From JAABTH01 sp964492615 (GTDB lineage: Bacteria > Bacillota > Dethiobacteria > DTU022), in the NCBI GenBank assembly GCA_964492615.1, contig CAZBKZ010000003.1:62001-126000 (forward strand): a stretch of 64,000 bases of DNA. Direction: 5' to 3'. The notes under the pieces are model-generated. The model saw only the letters and a list, made by a program, of their open reading frames with translations. It was not told where the DNA came from and searched no databases. Of this stretch, positions 8,823-18,018 are shown in pieces; position 1 is the first letter of the stretch, and every line of letters begins with the position of its first letter. The translations under genes and the position numbers were made by a program.

Positions 8823-9173
8823 ATGGACAGAATAATAATAGAAAGAATTACCTGCTATGCCTATCACGGAGTTCTGCTTGAAGAACAAACTCTCGGACAG
8901 GAGTTCCAGGTAAGCTTGGAATTGGGCATTGACCTGTCTGGCCACAGGCAGGATAAAATTGATACTGCAGTCGATTATCGCACTGCTGTAGCAATTGTCG
9001 AAAAAGTTATGTACGGTCCCTCAAAAAATCTTCTGGAAACACTCGCCTGTGAAATAGCAGAACAATTATTGCTTATCAACGGCGTAAATGAAGCAACTGT
9101 AGAAGTGAGAAAACCTAATCCTCCCATTCCAGGAGTCCAGGGCGGTGTTTCTGTTGTTGTAACTAGAAACTGA
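8823..9173 (+). CDS. folB: Dihydroneopterin aldolase
   Basis: Cleaves 7,8-dihydroneopterin to 6-hydroxymethyl-7,8-dihydropterin and glycolaldehyde. The 116-residue protein has the T-fold features of FolB: N-terminal I-x-RI-x-CYAYHGV, the LGQEFQVSLEL strand, the DYRTAV helix start, the ETLACEIAE segment and the C-terminal VEVRKPNPPIPG containing the expected lysine. The length is typical. Ribosome-binding site GGAGG lies 12 bases before the ATG, inside the end of folP. It acts between the HD protein (candidate dephosphorylation) and FolK. Confidence 0.95.
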   Translation: MDRIIIERITCYAYHGVLLEEQTLGQEFQVSLELGIDLSGHRQDKIDTAVDYRTAVAIVEKVMYGPSKNLLETLACEIAEQLLLINGVNEATVEVRKPNPPIPGVQGGVSVVVTRN

Positions 9174-9303
9174 TATTTTGCAGACTTATGTTTTAGAGAT
9201 GACCGCAACTGCTTATCATAAACACTATGAAAATTAGTTTTGCTCTTAAACATCACAAAATACCAACCACCCTTGCTCAAATATTTTAATGGAGTGATTA
9301 TTT

Positions 9304-9807
9304 GTGTCAAGAGCTTACGTTGCATTAGGATCAAACCTGGGCAATCGTCTTGAAAATATGAAACAGGCAGTAATACGGCTGAACATTATGCGAAGCACTA
9401 AACTGGCAGGATTATCCTCTGTTTATGAAACGGCACCTGTTGGAGGTCCCAGACAAAGTTTCTTTTTGAATGCCTGTGCCGCTTTAGATACAGAACTTTC
9501 CCCAACCCTCCTGCTTAAAGCAATGCTTGAAATTGAAAAAGAGCTGGGAAGAGTAAGATCAACACACTGGGGTCCCAGAACCATCGATTTAGACCTGCTG
9601 ATTTATGAAAATATAATTATGAACTCCCCCCTGCTTGAGCTGCCGCATCCGCGTATGACAGAGCGTAATTTTGTGCTTGTTCCGTTGGCTGAACTAAATC
9701 GCGACCTGATCATTCCGGGTATAAAAAGAACAGTGAATGAACTTGTATCCATGCAAAAACCAGCAGAAGGAATAAAGCTATTTCTTGCTCAGGGCTGGGA
9801 ACTATGA
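9304..9807 (+). CDS. folK: 2-amino-4-hydroxy-6-hydroxymethyldihydropteridine pyrophosphokinase
   Basis: Transfers pyrophosphate from ATP to 6-hydroxymethyl-dihydropterin, giving the FolP substrate. The 167-residue protein carries ALGSNLGNR (N-terminal pterin site), SSVYETAPVGGP, FLNACA, and the ATP/Mg segment GPRTIDLDLLIY followed by LPHPRMTERNFVLVPLAEL. It starts at GTG with TGGAGTGA upstream. A 130-base gap separates it from folB; I see no strong promoter or hairpin there. It is the last gene of the operon, which ends at the terminator at 9871. Confidence 0.96.
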   Translation: MSRAYVALGSNLGNRLENMKQAVIRLNIMRSTKLAGLSSVYETAPVGGPRQSFFLNACAALDTELSPTLLLKAMLEIEKELGRVRSTHWGPRTIDLDLLIYENIIMNSPLLELPHPRMTERNFVLVPLAELNRDLIIPGIKRTVNELVSMQKPAEGIKLFLAQGWEL

Positions 9808-9870
9808 GCCTACAAGTCTGCAGGATATAACAATAACCGGTACATTCAGAAGTATTGCTTTCAACCTACA

Positions 9871-9901
9871 TAAGAAAAGGCGCTTATAGCGCCTTTTCTT
9901 A
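9871..9901. terminator. Bidirectional terminator between folK and fhs
   Basis: A perfect 14-bp stem (TAAGAAAAGGCGCT against AGCGCCTTTTCTTA) with a 3-base loop. The T-rich flank on each strand suits both the plus-strand folate operon and the minus-strand fhs gene. Confidence 0.88.
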
Positions 9902-9933
9902 TGACCATTACCTATATTTTGGTTAAATATAGT

Positions 9934-11697
9934 TTAGAATAAACCTTTTACTTTGCCTGTATCAACATCAACATCTACCCGGCGATAAGCAGGATTAGCA
10001 GCTGTTCCGGGCATTAGTGATATGGCACCGGCAACTGGTACTACAAAGTCGGCTCCACCATAAGTAAGTATATCACGGACGTTGAGTCGCCAGCCTTTCG
10101 GAACACCCTTCAGCATAGGATTGTCAGTCAGACTGAGGTGTGTCTTAACCATGCAGGTGCCCATTTTCTGGAACTTAGGATCAGCTTCCATTTTCTTTGC
10201 TTTATCCAGGGCATCAGCCGAAAAATCAACACCATCTGCCCCGTATACTTCTTTTGCAATCAATTCTATGCGCTCGCGTAACGGTGTCTCCAGCTCATAA
10301 AGGAATTTAAAGTCGTTTGGCTCATTGCATGCTTCAACAACTGCTTCAGCAAACTCAGTTGCCCCTTCTCCTCCATACTGCCAGTGTTTAGAAAGCGCCA
10401 CCCGGGCACCGGCTTCCTCAGCCAGACGGCGGACAGCTTTAACCTCATTATCTGTATCAGTATAAAAGTGATTAATACAGACAACAGGATTAATACCGGC
10501 TTTCTTAACTGTCTTGATATGGTGAATAAGGTTTTCGCAGCCTTTTTCCACCCATTCAACATTTTCTTCATTATAGGCCGGGTCAAGCGGTTGCCCCGGC
10601 AGAGGGAGAGGAGCGCCCCCATGACATTTAAGGGCACGGATTGTTGCGACGATAACTGCACAATGTGGAGTGAGACCGGACATTCTGCACTTAAGGTTCC
10701 AGAACTTTTCAAAACCAATATCGGCTGCAAACCCCGACTCTGTTATTACATAATCACTCAATTTTAGAGCAATCCGGTCAGCAATAATTGAAGACTGGCC
10801 TATGGCTATATTGGCAAAAGGACCGGCGTGAACAAATACGGGCTGGCCTTCAATGGTTTGCAGCAGGTTTGGGTTGATTGCTTCAACCATCCAGGCGGTC
10901 ATCGCCCCTGCAACGTCAAGATCACCTGTTGTTACAGGATTACCTCTTTTATCATATGCTACCACTATTTTTGCCATACGCTCCCGCATATCTTTCAGGT
11001 CCTTGGCTACAGCGAGAATGGCCATAACTTCAGAAGATACGGCAATGGCAAAGTTGGAGTTCATCATAAAGCCGTCTCTTCTGCCACCTAACCCTATAAT
11101 AATATTTCTAAGAGCCTGGGCACAGAAATCAATAATCCACTTCATCTCAACATTGCGCGGATCGATGTTAAGCCTTTTCAGTCCGCTGCGCTCAAGAAAA
11201 GCATCTGTCGAATTAAATTCATGTTGAATCCGGGATGTAAGTGCTACCATTGCCAAGTTGTGGGCGTTCATAATAGCATTTATATCGCCGGTAAGGCCAA
11301 GCGAGAATGGAGTCAGGGGTATACACTGGGCCAGACCACCACCTGCAGCAGACCCCTTAACATTCATCGTCGGCCCTCCAGAGGGCTGTCTGATTGTTGC
11401 AATAACATTTTTGCCCAGCCTACCCATACCCTGGGTTAAACCCATGGTGGAAGTCGATTTGCCTTCTCCCAGAGGGGTCGGGGTTATCGCGGTAACATCA
11501 ATGTACTTACCATCCGGCTTGTCTTTTAACCTTTCCAGAACTCTTTTGTAATCAACCTTCGCCACGTAATGTCCGTGGGGAAGCAGCTCTTCTTTTTCGA
11601 GTTTCAGCTCTTCCGCCAGTTCGTATACCTGTTTCATGTTTGCTTCTGCAGCCTCTGCAATTTCCCAGTCGGCATGCTTGGTCGGATCCAACGGCAT
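9934..11697 (-). CDS. fhs: Formate-tetrahydrofolate ligase
   Basis: ATP-dependent ligation of formate to tetrahydrofolate, giving 10-formyl-THF; used in the methyl branch of the Wood-Ljungdahl pathway and for one-carbon supply. P-loop TPTPLGEGKST and the PSGGPTMNVKGSAAGGG segment are diagnostic. The start is ATG 11697 because AGGAGG sits 8 bases upstream; the GTG two codons earlier fits less well. The 587 residues exceed the ~556 of common clostridial Fhs, and NAHNLAMVALTSRIQHE resembles the long form I associate with sulfate reducers and syntrophs, so it may be a distinct subgroup. It stands alone, convergent with the folate operon whose product pathway it uses. Confidence 0.96.
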   Translation of the reverse strand: MPLDPTKHADWEIAEAAEANMKQVYELAEELKLEKEELLPHGHYVAKVDYKRVLERLKDKPDGKYIDVTAITPTPLGEGKSTSTMGLTQGMGRLGKNVIATIRQPSGGPTMNVKGSAAGGGLAQCIPLTPFSLGLTGDINAIMNAHNLAMVALTSRIQHEFNSTDAFLERSGLKRLNIDPRNVEMKWIIDFCAQALRNIIIGLGGRRDGFMMNSNFAIAVSSEVMAILAVAKDLKDMRERMAKIVVAYDKRGNPVTTGDLDVAGAMTAWMVEAINPNLLQTIEGQPVFVHAGPFANIAIGQSSIIADRIALKLSDYVITESGFAADIGFEKFWNLKCRMSGLTPHCAVIVATIRALKCHGGAPLPLPGQPLDPAYNEENVEWVEKGCENLIHHIKTVKKAGINPVVCINHFYTDTDNEVKAVRRLAEEAGARVALSKHWQYGGEGATEFAEAVVEACNEPNDFKFLYELETPLRERIELIAKEVYGADGVDFSADALDKAKKMEADPKFQKMGTCMVKTHLSLTDNPMLKGVPKGWRLNVRDILTYGGADFVVPVAGAISLMPGTAANPAYRRVDVDVDTGKVKGLF

Positions 11698-11873
11698 AAA
11701 CACAACCTCCTTTAATATTTTAAATATTCTTTTACTTCCAGCTTCAAAACGCAGACAAATTGATTATTTCAACACAATAGTTTGAATTCCTGCCGTTACC
11801 AAACCTGTTTCAGGATATTTTATAAATTAAGAAAGCTGAGTGCAGGACCAGGCAAAATAAATTAGCTTGCAGT

Positions 11874-12827
11874 TTAGTTGGAGGCAATATCGGTAAGCGT
11901 AGGAATTCCGGCCAGGGAAGTAGCTGTCATAACTGCCCTTCTGACAGCAGTTTCAATTGCTTCGGCCGCCATTAGCCCGATAAGATTAATATCGGCTGTT
12001 AAATCACCCTTCGAAAGGGCAAAAACAGTATCTCCGTCCCACATGGTATGAACAGGCCAGATAGAACGGGCTAATCCATCGTGTGCAAGTTGACAAATCT
12101 TGTTTAGTTCGGCGGATTGAAGGGCTGCATTGGTTGCTACTACTCCCAGGGTGGTATTACCGGGGAATCCTTCAAGATTTTTTCCAAGTATAAGGTCAAC
12201 AGTTCTTTCCATCGAACCACTTTTACTATTGAGCGGACCGGCGATCAGTTCTCCGCTTGCACCGTATATATCACCAAAAGCATTAACTGCAACCAGGGCG
12301 GCAACGATAAGTTCACCCCTGGTTAATGCCGCCGAGCCCTGCCCACTTTTTATTGCCCCTGCCATACCATTTATTTTAGCCACTGTTGCTCCTGTGCCAG
12401 CCCCAACACAACCTTCGGGAACAGGTCCGTTATTTGCATTAACACAGGCTTCATAACCCATTTTTTGATCAGGCCGGGCAGCGCTGTCACCTACAAAAAG
12501 GTCGAATAGAACGGCAGACGGAACAATTGGAATAGCAAGTGTCCCTACCATAAAACCAGACTCCCTTTCTTCAAGGTAATTCATCACACCACAAGCAGCG
12601 TTTAAGCCATATGCGCTTCCGCCAGCCAGGACAATAGCTTGTATTTCCTGGACCAGCCTGCCGGGTTGCAAAAGATCTGTTTCCCTGGTTCCCGGCGCAG
12701 ACCCGCGCACTTCAACTGCCGCACGGGCACCTTCTTCCACCAGAATTACTGTAACTCCGGTTGCCCCATCGAGATTACTTGCAACTCCAACTTTAACCCC
12801 TTCAATAGCTGTTAAACCCTGTGCCAT
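11874..12827 (-). CDS. P1 (S58/DmpA-like) family peptidase
   Basis: A 317-residue member of the P1 family of self-processing N-terminal-nucleophile-like aminopeptidases (DmpA/BapA relatives). Supporting segments are AIVLAGGSAYGLNAA near residue 65, VGAGTGATVAK near 145 and the conserved NTTLGVVATNA near 225, where these enzymes place the nucleophile of the self-cleaved beta chain. The length is typical. No signal peptide is seen. It ends 23 bases before the ftsH terminator region and lies between ftsH and fhs as a single gene. Substrates of bacterial P1 peptidases vary (beta-peptides, D-amino-acid amides) and cannot be told here. Confidence 0.85.
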   Translation of the reverse strand: MAQGLTAIEGVKVGVASNLDGATGVTVILVEEGARAAVEVRGSAPGTRETDLLQPGRLVQEIQAIVLAGGSAYGLNAACGVMNYLEERESGFMVGTLAIPIVPSAVLFDLFVGDSAARPDQKMGYEACVNANNGPVPEGCVGAGTGATVAKINGMAGAIKSGQGSAALTRGELIVAALVAVNAFGDIYGASGELIAGPLNSKSGSMERTVDLILGKNLEGFPGNTTLGVVATNAALQSAELNKICQLAHDGLARSIWPVHTMWDGDTVFALSKGDLTADINLIGLMAAEAIETAVRRAVMTATSLAGIPTLTDIASN

Positions 12828-12844
12828 TAGCCAATCACCTCAAC

Positions 12845-12870
12845 AAAAAAGGAACCTTGCGGTTCCTTTT
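12845..12870 (-). terminator. Rho-independent terminator after ftsH
   Basis: On the minus strand a GGAACC-GCAA-GGTTCC hairpin, extended by flanking A/T pairs, is followed by a run of six T. It ends the mfd-to-ftsH gene series and separates ftsH from the P1 peptidase gene. Confidence 0.85.
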
Positions 12871-12876
12871 ACCAGT

Positions 12877-14871
12877 TTAACTATTACTGTCTTTTTGACC
12901 TGCGCGCTGGTGGAAAGAAGCGCGCTGTTCATTTTTATCCTTTATTACTTCGATTTTCTCTGTTTTCACAGCAGCTTCCTTGATTTCATCTTCAGAATAA
13001 GGCTCCGCCTGATCATCATCTTTTTTTTCATCAATTACTGAAGATCCTTGCTTATCCTGTTCCTTTTCACTTTCTTTCTCCGGAAGCGCCCTACCTTCAA
13101 CCAGGGCTTTAATTTCATTTGCATCCAGCGTTTCTTTTTCCAGTAACGCCTGAGCAATTCTTTCCAGTTTATCTCGCTCTTTCTCAAGAATATCCTGGGC
13201 TTGCTGATAACAGTTGTCAATAGTTTTACGTATTTCCTGATCAATAGACTTGGCTATTTCTTCGCTGTAGTCTCGATCCCTGGCCAGATCCCTCCCCAGG
13301 AAAACCTGGTCATGCTTTTTACCGAGGGTAATTGGCCCCAAAGTGTCACTCATTCCATATTCCATGATCATCTGCCTGACAATTGAAGTAGCCCTTTCAA
13401 GGTCATTCTGGGCTCCGGTACTGATATCGTTCAGCACCAGTTTCTCGGCAACCCTGCCGCCGAGAAGAGTACTTACCCTGTCGAGCAGTTCAGTTTTAGT
13501 CATGTAATAACGATCTTCCTCGGGAAACATCAGGGTGTATCCTCCTGCTCTTCCCCGCGGTATGATTGAAACTTTATGCACAGGATCTGTATGTGGAAGC
13601 AGGTAACCAACTAGAGCATGGCCTGCCTCATGATAGGCAACAATCTTCTTTTCAAAAGCGCTGATAACCCTGCTTTTCTTCTGCGTGCCGGCTACCACCC
13701 TTTCAATAGCCTCTTCCATCGATTTCATGCTGATCAGTTTTTCAGAAACCCGGGCAGTCAGTAAAGCAGCCTCGTTAACAACATTTTCCAGATCTGCGCC
13801 AGTAAATCCCGGGGTCCCTCGGGCCAGTATTTTTAAATCAACTTCCTCCGCCAGCGGTTTATTACGGGTATGTACTTTTAGAATTTCTTCACGACCGTTC
13901 ACATCGGGCAGGCCAACAGTAATTTCACGGTCAAAGCGACCGGGCCTGAGCAGAGCCGGATCAAGAATATCCGGACGGTTTGTTGCAGCCACGATAATAA
14001 TGCCTTCGTTTACATCAAATCCATCCATCTCGACCAGGAGCTGGTTGAGGGTTTGTTCCCTTTCATCATGCCCCCCTCCCAGTCCGGCGCCTCGCTGCCG
14101 GCCAACAGCATCTATCTCATCAATAAAAACGATACACGGTGAGTTTTTCTTGGCATTTTCAAACATATCACGCACTCTTGAAGCACCGACACCAACAAAC
14201 ATTTCAACAAAATCGGAACCACTGATACTAAAAAAAGGTACCCCTGCTTCTCCTGCAACGGCGCGAGCCAACAATGTTTTACCTGTACCCGGTGGACCAA
14301 CAAGGAGAATCCCTTTGGGTATACGTGCTCCTATTTCAATATACTTACGCGGATCCTTAAGAAAATCGACCACTTCCGATAACTCTGCCCGTTCTTCATC
14401 TGCTCCTGCCACATCCTGGAAAGTTACTTTCTTTTTATCCCCTTCCTGTAAACGGGCACGGCTTTTTCCAAAATTCATCACTTTATTGCCGCCACCCTGC
14501 GACTGGTTCATGAAAAAGAAAAATATTCCGATGATCAACAGAAACGGGATCATATAGGTCAGGGCACTTTGCCACCAGGCCGGACTCCGTGCCTTGTTGG
14601 TTTCATAATGGATATCGTTTTCAAGCAGCAGTGCGGTTAGATTGTGATCCTCCGGCCGAACTGTTACAACTTCACTACCATCAACGAGTACAGCCTCCAC
14701 GTCATTTCCAAAGATAACAACCTCACTTACATCACCGTTTTCAATTTTACGGATAAACTGATCGTATCTTATCTCTTCCGGCGGGCTACCGGTATTGAAT
14801 GTCGCCAGTAAAGCAAAAACTACCAAGGCAATGACCAGGTAGAACGTAATTTGCCTTAAAAATGGACTCAA
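12877..14871 (-). CDS. ftsH: ATP-dependent zinc metalloprotease FtsH
   Basis: Membrane-bound AAA+ protease that degrades unstable membrane and cytoplasmic proteins. Layout in 664 residues: helix 1 (7-25), a short extracytoplasmic domain, helix 2 (105-121), AAA module with Walker A GPPGTGKT (192-199), Walker B IVFIDEID (247-254) and second-region-of-homology arginines, then the zinc site HEAGH (414-418) and an acidic C-terminal tail. It starts at TTG with AGGAGG 7 bases upstream. It follows hpt as in Bacillus (tilS-hpt-ftsH), with 111 bases between hpt stop and ftsH start. Confidence 0.97.
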   Translation of the reverse strand: MSPFLRQITFYLVIALVVFALLATFNTGSPPEEIRYDQFIRKIENGDVSEVVIFGNDVEAVLVDGSEVVTVRPEDHNLTALLLENDIHYETNKARSPAWWQSALTYMIPFLLIIGIFFFFMNQSQGGGNKVMNFGKSRARLQEGDKKKVTFQDVAGADEERAELSEVVDFLKDPRKYIEIGARIPKGILLVGPPGTGKTLLARAVAGEAGVPFFSISGSDFVEMFVGVGASRVRDMFENAKKNSPCIVFIDEIDAVGRQRGAGLGGGHDEREQTLNQLLVEMDGFDVNEGIIIVAATNRPDILDPALLRPGRFDREITVGLPDVNGREEILKVHTRNKPLAEEVDLKILARGTPGFTGADLENVVNEAALLTARVSEKLISMKSMEEAIERVVAGTQKKSRVISAFEKKIVAYHEAGHALVGYLLPHTDPVHKVSIIPRGRAGGYTLMFPEEDRYYMTKTELLDRVSTLLGGRVAEKLVLNDISTGAQNDLERATSIVRQMIMEYGMSDTLGPITLGKKHDQVFLGRDLARDRDYSEEIAKSIDQEIRKTIDNCYQQAQDILEKERDKLERIAQALLEKETLDANEIKALVEGRALPEKESEKEQDKQGSSVIDEKKDDDQAEPYSEDEIKEAAVKTEKIEVIKDKNEQRASFHQRAGQKDSNS

Positions 14872-14982
14872 AAAAATACCTCCTTTCCAGCTCGGGCCTC
14901 AAAGCCTAAACTCAATTTTAACACACCAGCATCCCTGAAGCAATAAACAACCAGGCCTTAATTGCGGAGCTGTCACCGGTTA

Positions 14983-15510
14983 TTACTGTTGGTTCAGAAC
15001 ACATATGTCGGGCAACTGACGGTAATGTTCATTAAAGTCAAGCCCATAACCAATTACAAAGCGATCCGGTATGGCAAACCCACAATAATCAGGATTAAAT
15101 TCAACCTGGCGGCGATCAGGCTTATCGAGCAGTGTTACTACTTTGATTGATGAAGGTCCCCGGCTGGCCAGATTGTCATATAAATAGTTTAAGGTAAGTC
15201 CTGTATCGACGATATCCTCAACTATTAAAACATTTTTATCCTTAATACTCTGTTCAAGGTCTTTTTGAATCCTGACAACTCCGGAGGATGTTGTATCAGC
15301 GCCGTAACTCGAAACAGCCATAAAATCGATCTCAAGGGGCACCTTCAACTGTCTGATCAAGTCACTGAGAAAAACAACTGCCCCCTTTAATACCCCGATC
15401 AACAGAAGCTCTTTTTCTTTATAATCTTCATTAATTAAATCAGCCAGTTCGCTAATTCTTTTCCGAATATCTTCCTCCGCCAACATTACTTCCAGCTTTT
15501 CTTCTGTCAT
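14983..15510 (-). CDS. hpt: Hypoxanthine phosphoribosyltransferase
   Basis: Purine salvage enzyme: makes IMP (and usually GMP) from hypoxanthine (guanine) and PRPP. The 175-residue protein has the PRPP-binding motif VLIVEDIVDTGLTL near residue 95, the GVLKGAVVFLSDL region and the C-terminal FVIGYGLDFNEHYR motif. The ATG start lies 18 bases after the tilS stop. Gene order tilS-hpt-ftsH is conserved in Firmicutes. Confidence 0.95.
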   Translation of the reverse strand: MTEEKLEVMLAEEDIRKRISELADLINEDYKEKELLLIGVLKGAVVFLSDLIRQLKVPLEIDFMAVSSYGADTTSSGVVRIQKDLEQSIKDKNVLIVEDIVDTGLTLNYLYDNLASRGPSSIKVVTLLDKPDRRQVEFNPDYCGFAIPDRFVIGYGLDFNEHYRQLPDICVLNQQ

Positions 15511-15528
15511 CCGTCAACCACCTTTAGT

Positions 15529-16947
15529 TTATTTTGATTTGCTCAGCTTCATTTTATATTCAAGCACTAATATTGTTTCCGTCGATGCCCCAATCCGGTA
15601 TTTGTCAGATATTCTTATCCCGGTTACCCAGATTATATCATTGCCAATCGTGACAATAGGTATCTCGTCACGCCTGGAACGGGGAATCTTTTGATCGATA
15701 AAAAAATCTTTCAACTTTTTTGCTCCCAGGGCGCCCTGTGGATGGAAGATATCACCGGGTTGACGTGACCTGACTTTAAGATCCACCCGGGGCAAATGAT
15801 CATAATCAAGAAAAGCCTGGTATTTTTTAGGCGGCCATTTTATATCCATTCTGTTTACTGTCCTGGAAGTTATAGTATAGCCCCCGGGCAGGTTAACCCT
15901 GCCTGGAACAGGTAACTTTCTGGGAGTCACCGGCTTGGAAGGTCTTTCTCCTGCCATTGTCAGCATCAATCTATCATATATGACCTGGCCTCTTAAACCA
16001 GCAGGAAAAGACAGCTTTATTCCTGTATTTCCATTTTCCACCATCTCCTGTAATCTTTCCAGATGAAATCGACCAATTTTACCGGCTGGCAGATATTTAT
16101 TTACTGCAATATAGAGTACCCTGCTTCTAATCGCGGTGGGGAGAGCCTGCAGGTCAGCTATATTAAAATACAAACCCTGTTGATGAACTGAGGCCAGCTC
16201 TCTATACTTTTTGCGGGATAAAGTTTGCAGAAACAGACGATCGTGCCTGGCCAGTTCAGCTAAACCGGCCAGGCTCTCTTTGATCTTAGGGTTATACTGT
16301 TTTTCCAGGTAAGGGATTAGCTTTAATCTTACCTGGTTCCTTTTATATTCAGTTTCCAGGTTACTGCTGTCCGTAAAAGGCTCAAAGCCCTGCTCCTCAC
16401 AAAAGGATTCTATCTCGTTCCGCTGAAGGCAGAGTAAAGGCCGGATCAAAAAACACCCTTTCCAATATCGCCGGGGAAGTATCCCGGCCAGGCCATCAAC
16501 ACTGCTTCCCCTAATAATGTTTAGAAGAACAGTTTCAGACAGATCATCGCGGTGATGACCTGTTGCTATTTTTGTTGCTCCATATTTTATAGCTGTTTCC
16601 AGCAATAAATCATAACGAGCTTTTCTTCCAGCTTCTTCTTCTCCCACCTTTAAATCATTTTTTAGCCTGGCAATATTAACTGCCTTTGTCTCGCAGGGCA
16701 GCTTCATCATTGCTGCCAGTTTAGCAATCTCCTCCGCCTCGGTTTTCCCTTCAGGCCTGAGACAATGATCCAGGTGAGCAATGATCAATTTAAGCTGCAT
16801 TTCTCCTGCCAGTTTATTGACTAAATGCAGCAGGCACAGGGAATCGGGCCCTCCTGAAACTGCTAAAACAACCGTATCCCCTATTTCAAGAAGCTTATTT
16901 TTAACAATATATTCTTTTACTTTTTTTAAAAGCGATTTCAATCTCAT
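15529..16947 (-). CDS. tilS: tRNA(Ile)-lysidine synthase
   Basis: Modifies C34 of the CAU-anticodon tRNA-Ile to lysidine, switching it to AUA decoding; essential in most bacteria. The PP-loop SGGPDS (31-36 from the chosen start), an N-terminal ATP-pyrophosphatase domain with GHHRDDLSETVLLN, and two C-terminal substrate-binding domains (RSRQPGDIF, GAKKLKDFFIDQKIPR) are visible. ATG 16947 is chosen over an upstream frame extension because GGTGG lies just before it and the N-terminus then fits the family; this gives 472 residues. Confidence 0.94.
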   Translation of the reverse strand: MRLKSLLKKVKEYIVKNKLLEIGDTVVLAVSGGPDSLCLLHLVNKLAGEMQLKLIIAHLDHCLRPEGKTEAEEIAKLAAMMKLPCETKAVNIARLKNDLKVGEEEAGRKARYDLLLETAIKYGATKIATGHHRDDLSETVLLNIIRGSSVDGLAGILPRRYWKGCFLIRPLLCLQRNEIESFCEEQGFEPFTDSSNLETEYKRNQVRLKLIPYLEKQYNPKIKESLAGLAELARHDRLFLQTLSRKKYRELASVHQQGLYFNIADLQALPTAIRSRVLYIAVNKYLPAGKIGRFHLERLQEMVENGNTGIKLSFPAGLRGQVIYDRLMLTMAGERPSKPVTPRKLPVPGRVNLPGGYTITSRTVNRMDIKWPPKKYQAFLDYDHLPRVDLKVRSRQPGDIFHPQGALGAKKLKDFFIDQKIPRSRRDEIPIVTIGNDIIWVTGIRISDKYRIGASTETILVLEYKMKLSKSK

Positions 16948-17025
16948 CACCACCGGCAAAAGATAAAAAAACACCCTGAAACAGAGTGCCTTTCTTATAC
17001 TTAAACCCGGGAATTTCTATCTATA

Positions 17026-17439
17026 TTAAAAGGCTTCTTTAAAAGAACCGCGGCCCCCTCTTTTTGATTCAGTATTTCTTTTTAAATCGAGCAGGCGCTC
17101 ATCGCTTTCTTTAAGGAAGCGGTTCATCTTATCTTCAAATGATGCCTTGTTTACTGCAGCTGACTTGGCACGATCATTTTTACCGGCAGGTTTATAGTTT
17201 TCCGAGGCCTTGCGGATAGAAAGCCCTATTTTCCCGTTATTTTCCACGGTCAGAACTTTCACCTTAACCTTATCAGACTTCTTAAAAAAGTCATTAATAT
17301 CCTTAACATATTCATCGGCGATTTCAGAAATATGAACCAGTCCGGTAGTGCCTCCGGGCAGCTCAACAAAGGCTCCGAATTTTGTTATACCGGTGATCAC
17401 CCCTTCCATTATACTACCTACTACAATGTCACTCTTAAT
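17026..17439 (-). CDS. S1 RNA-binding domain protein (YabR-like), probable ATT start
   Basis: One S1 domain (about residues 5-75: VGSIMEGVITGITKFGAFVELPGG, shortened here to its start, then GLVHISEIADEYV and VLTVENNGKIGLSIR), followed by a basic low-complexity tail. Related to Bacillus YabR and general stress protein 13, which bind RNA or ribosomes. The frame stays open to 17574, but the extension overlaps divIC and has no family similarity. A perfect AGGAGG (17448-17453) is followed after 8 bases by ATT at 17437-17439, exactly where family members begin. No ATG, GTG or TTG is in frame near it; the next ATG (11th codon) would cut into the S1 domain. 137 residues result. Confidence 0.82.
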   Translation of the reverse strand: MKSDIVVGSIMEGVITGITKFGAFVELPGGTTGLVHISEIADEYVKDINDFFKKSDKVKVKVLTVENNGKIGLSIRKASENYKPAGKNDRAKSAAVNKASFEDKMNRFLKESDERLLDLKRNTESKRGGRGSFKEAF

Positions 17440-17503
17440 AAAAAACTCCTCCTTGTATAAAATGTTGAAGACTAAGGCTATTATAACTTTTTTGGGTTTA
17501 TTG

Positions 17504-17848
17504 TCAATCCTCCAACTGGAAAATAATCTCACCTGGCTTGACCAGCCCCAGCCGATCACGGGCCAGAACTTCAATATAGTCGTTATGCTGTAACCTATCG
17601 ATTTCTGATAGTAGCTCTTCCTGACGTAATTCCTGTTCAGCTATTTTTTCTTCAAAACGGGCCAGTTCCTGTGCAGACCGGTAATGCTGAATATATTGAG
17701 CACCAATCATTATTAACAAGCCAAGGATGATCACCAGGCCGATACTTGAAAATAACCTGTACACACCATATTTGTTCCCCCGATGCTGTCTTGGGAAATC
17801 AGATACCGGCTCTCTTTTTCTACTTGTCTTATTAACCATCTTTACCAC
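17504..17848 (-). CDS. divIC: Septum formation initiator family protein (DivIC/FtsB)
   Basis: A bitopic cell-division protein: basic N-terminal cytoplasmic part, one transmembrane helix (about residues 35-55), a coiled coil (about 58-88, ELARFEEKIAEQELRQEEL) and a short C-terminal LARDRLGLVKPGEIIF motif typical of the FtsB/DivIC fold. The 114-residue length is normal. Synteny before the S1 protein supports DivIC rather than FtsL. The exact start (GTG 17848 or ATG 17839) is uncertain. Confidence 0.9.
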   Translation of the reverse strand: MVKMVNKTSRKREPVSDFPRQHRGNKYGVYRLFSSIGLVIILGLLIMIGAQYIQHYRSAQELARFEEKIAEQELRQEELLSEIDRLQHNDYIEVLARDRLGLVKPGEIIFQLED

Positions 17849-17956
17849 TGCATTCCGAAATATCCATATTTTGATACTTTCTTCGACATTACTCTCAATA
17901 ATCCTTCTTCGCCATCAATCAATGATTTTTAAAGTTAACTTATCTTCTACTCTTCT

Positions 17957-17990
17957 TGTAAAAAATCCCCCTTCCAGAGGATGGGGGATT
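17957..17990 (-). terminator. Terminator after HU gene
   Basis: On the minus strand AATCCCCC, an 11-base loop, then GGGGGATT followed by TTTT. It lies just downstream of the HU gene and upstream of divIC. Confidence 0.78.
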
Positions 17991-18018
17991 ACTTGTATGT
18001 GATCTTTTTAGATAGCCT

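Noticed and set aside
10384..11551. Several plus-strand frames opposite fhs
   Set aside because: All lie inside the well-supported fhs gene, lack ribosome sites and overlap each other.
13685..14557. Long open frame on the plus strand opposite ftsH
   Set aside because: It mirrors ftsH codon structure, has no ribosome-binding site and a Ser/Pro-rich composition typical of antisense shadows.
17440..17574. N-terminal extension of the S1 protein frame
   Set aside because: It overlaps the divIC coding region, lies upstream of a perfect ribosome site and has no family similarity.
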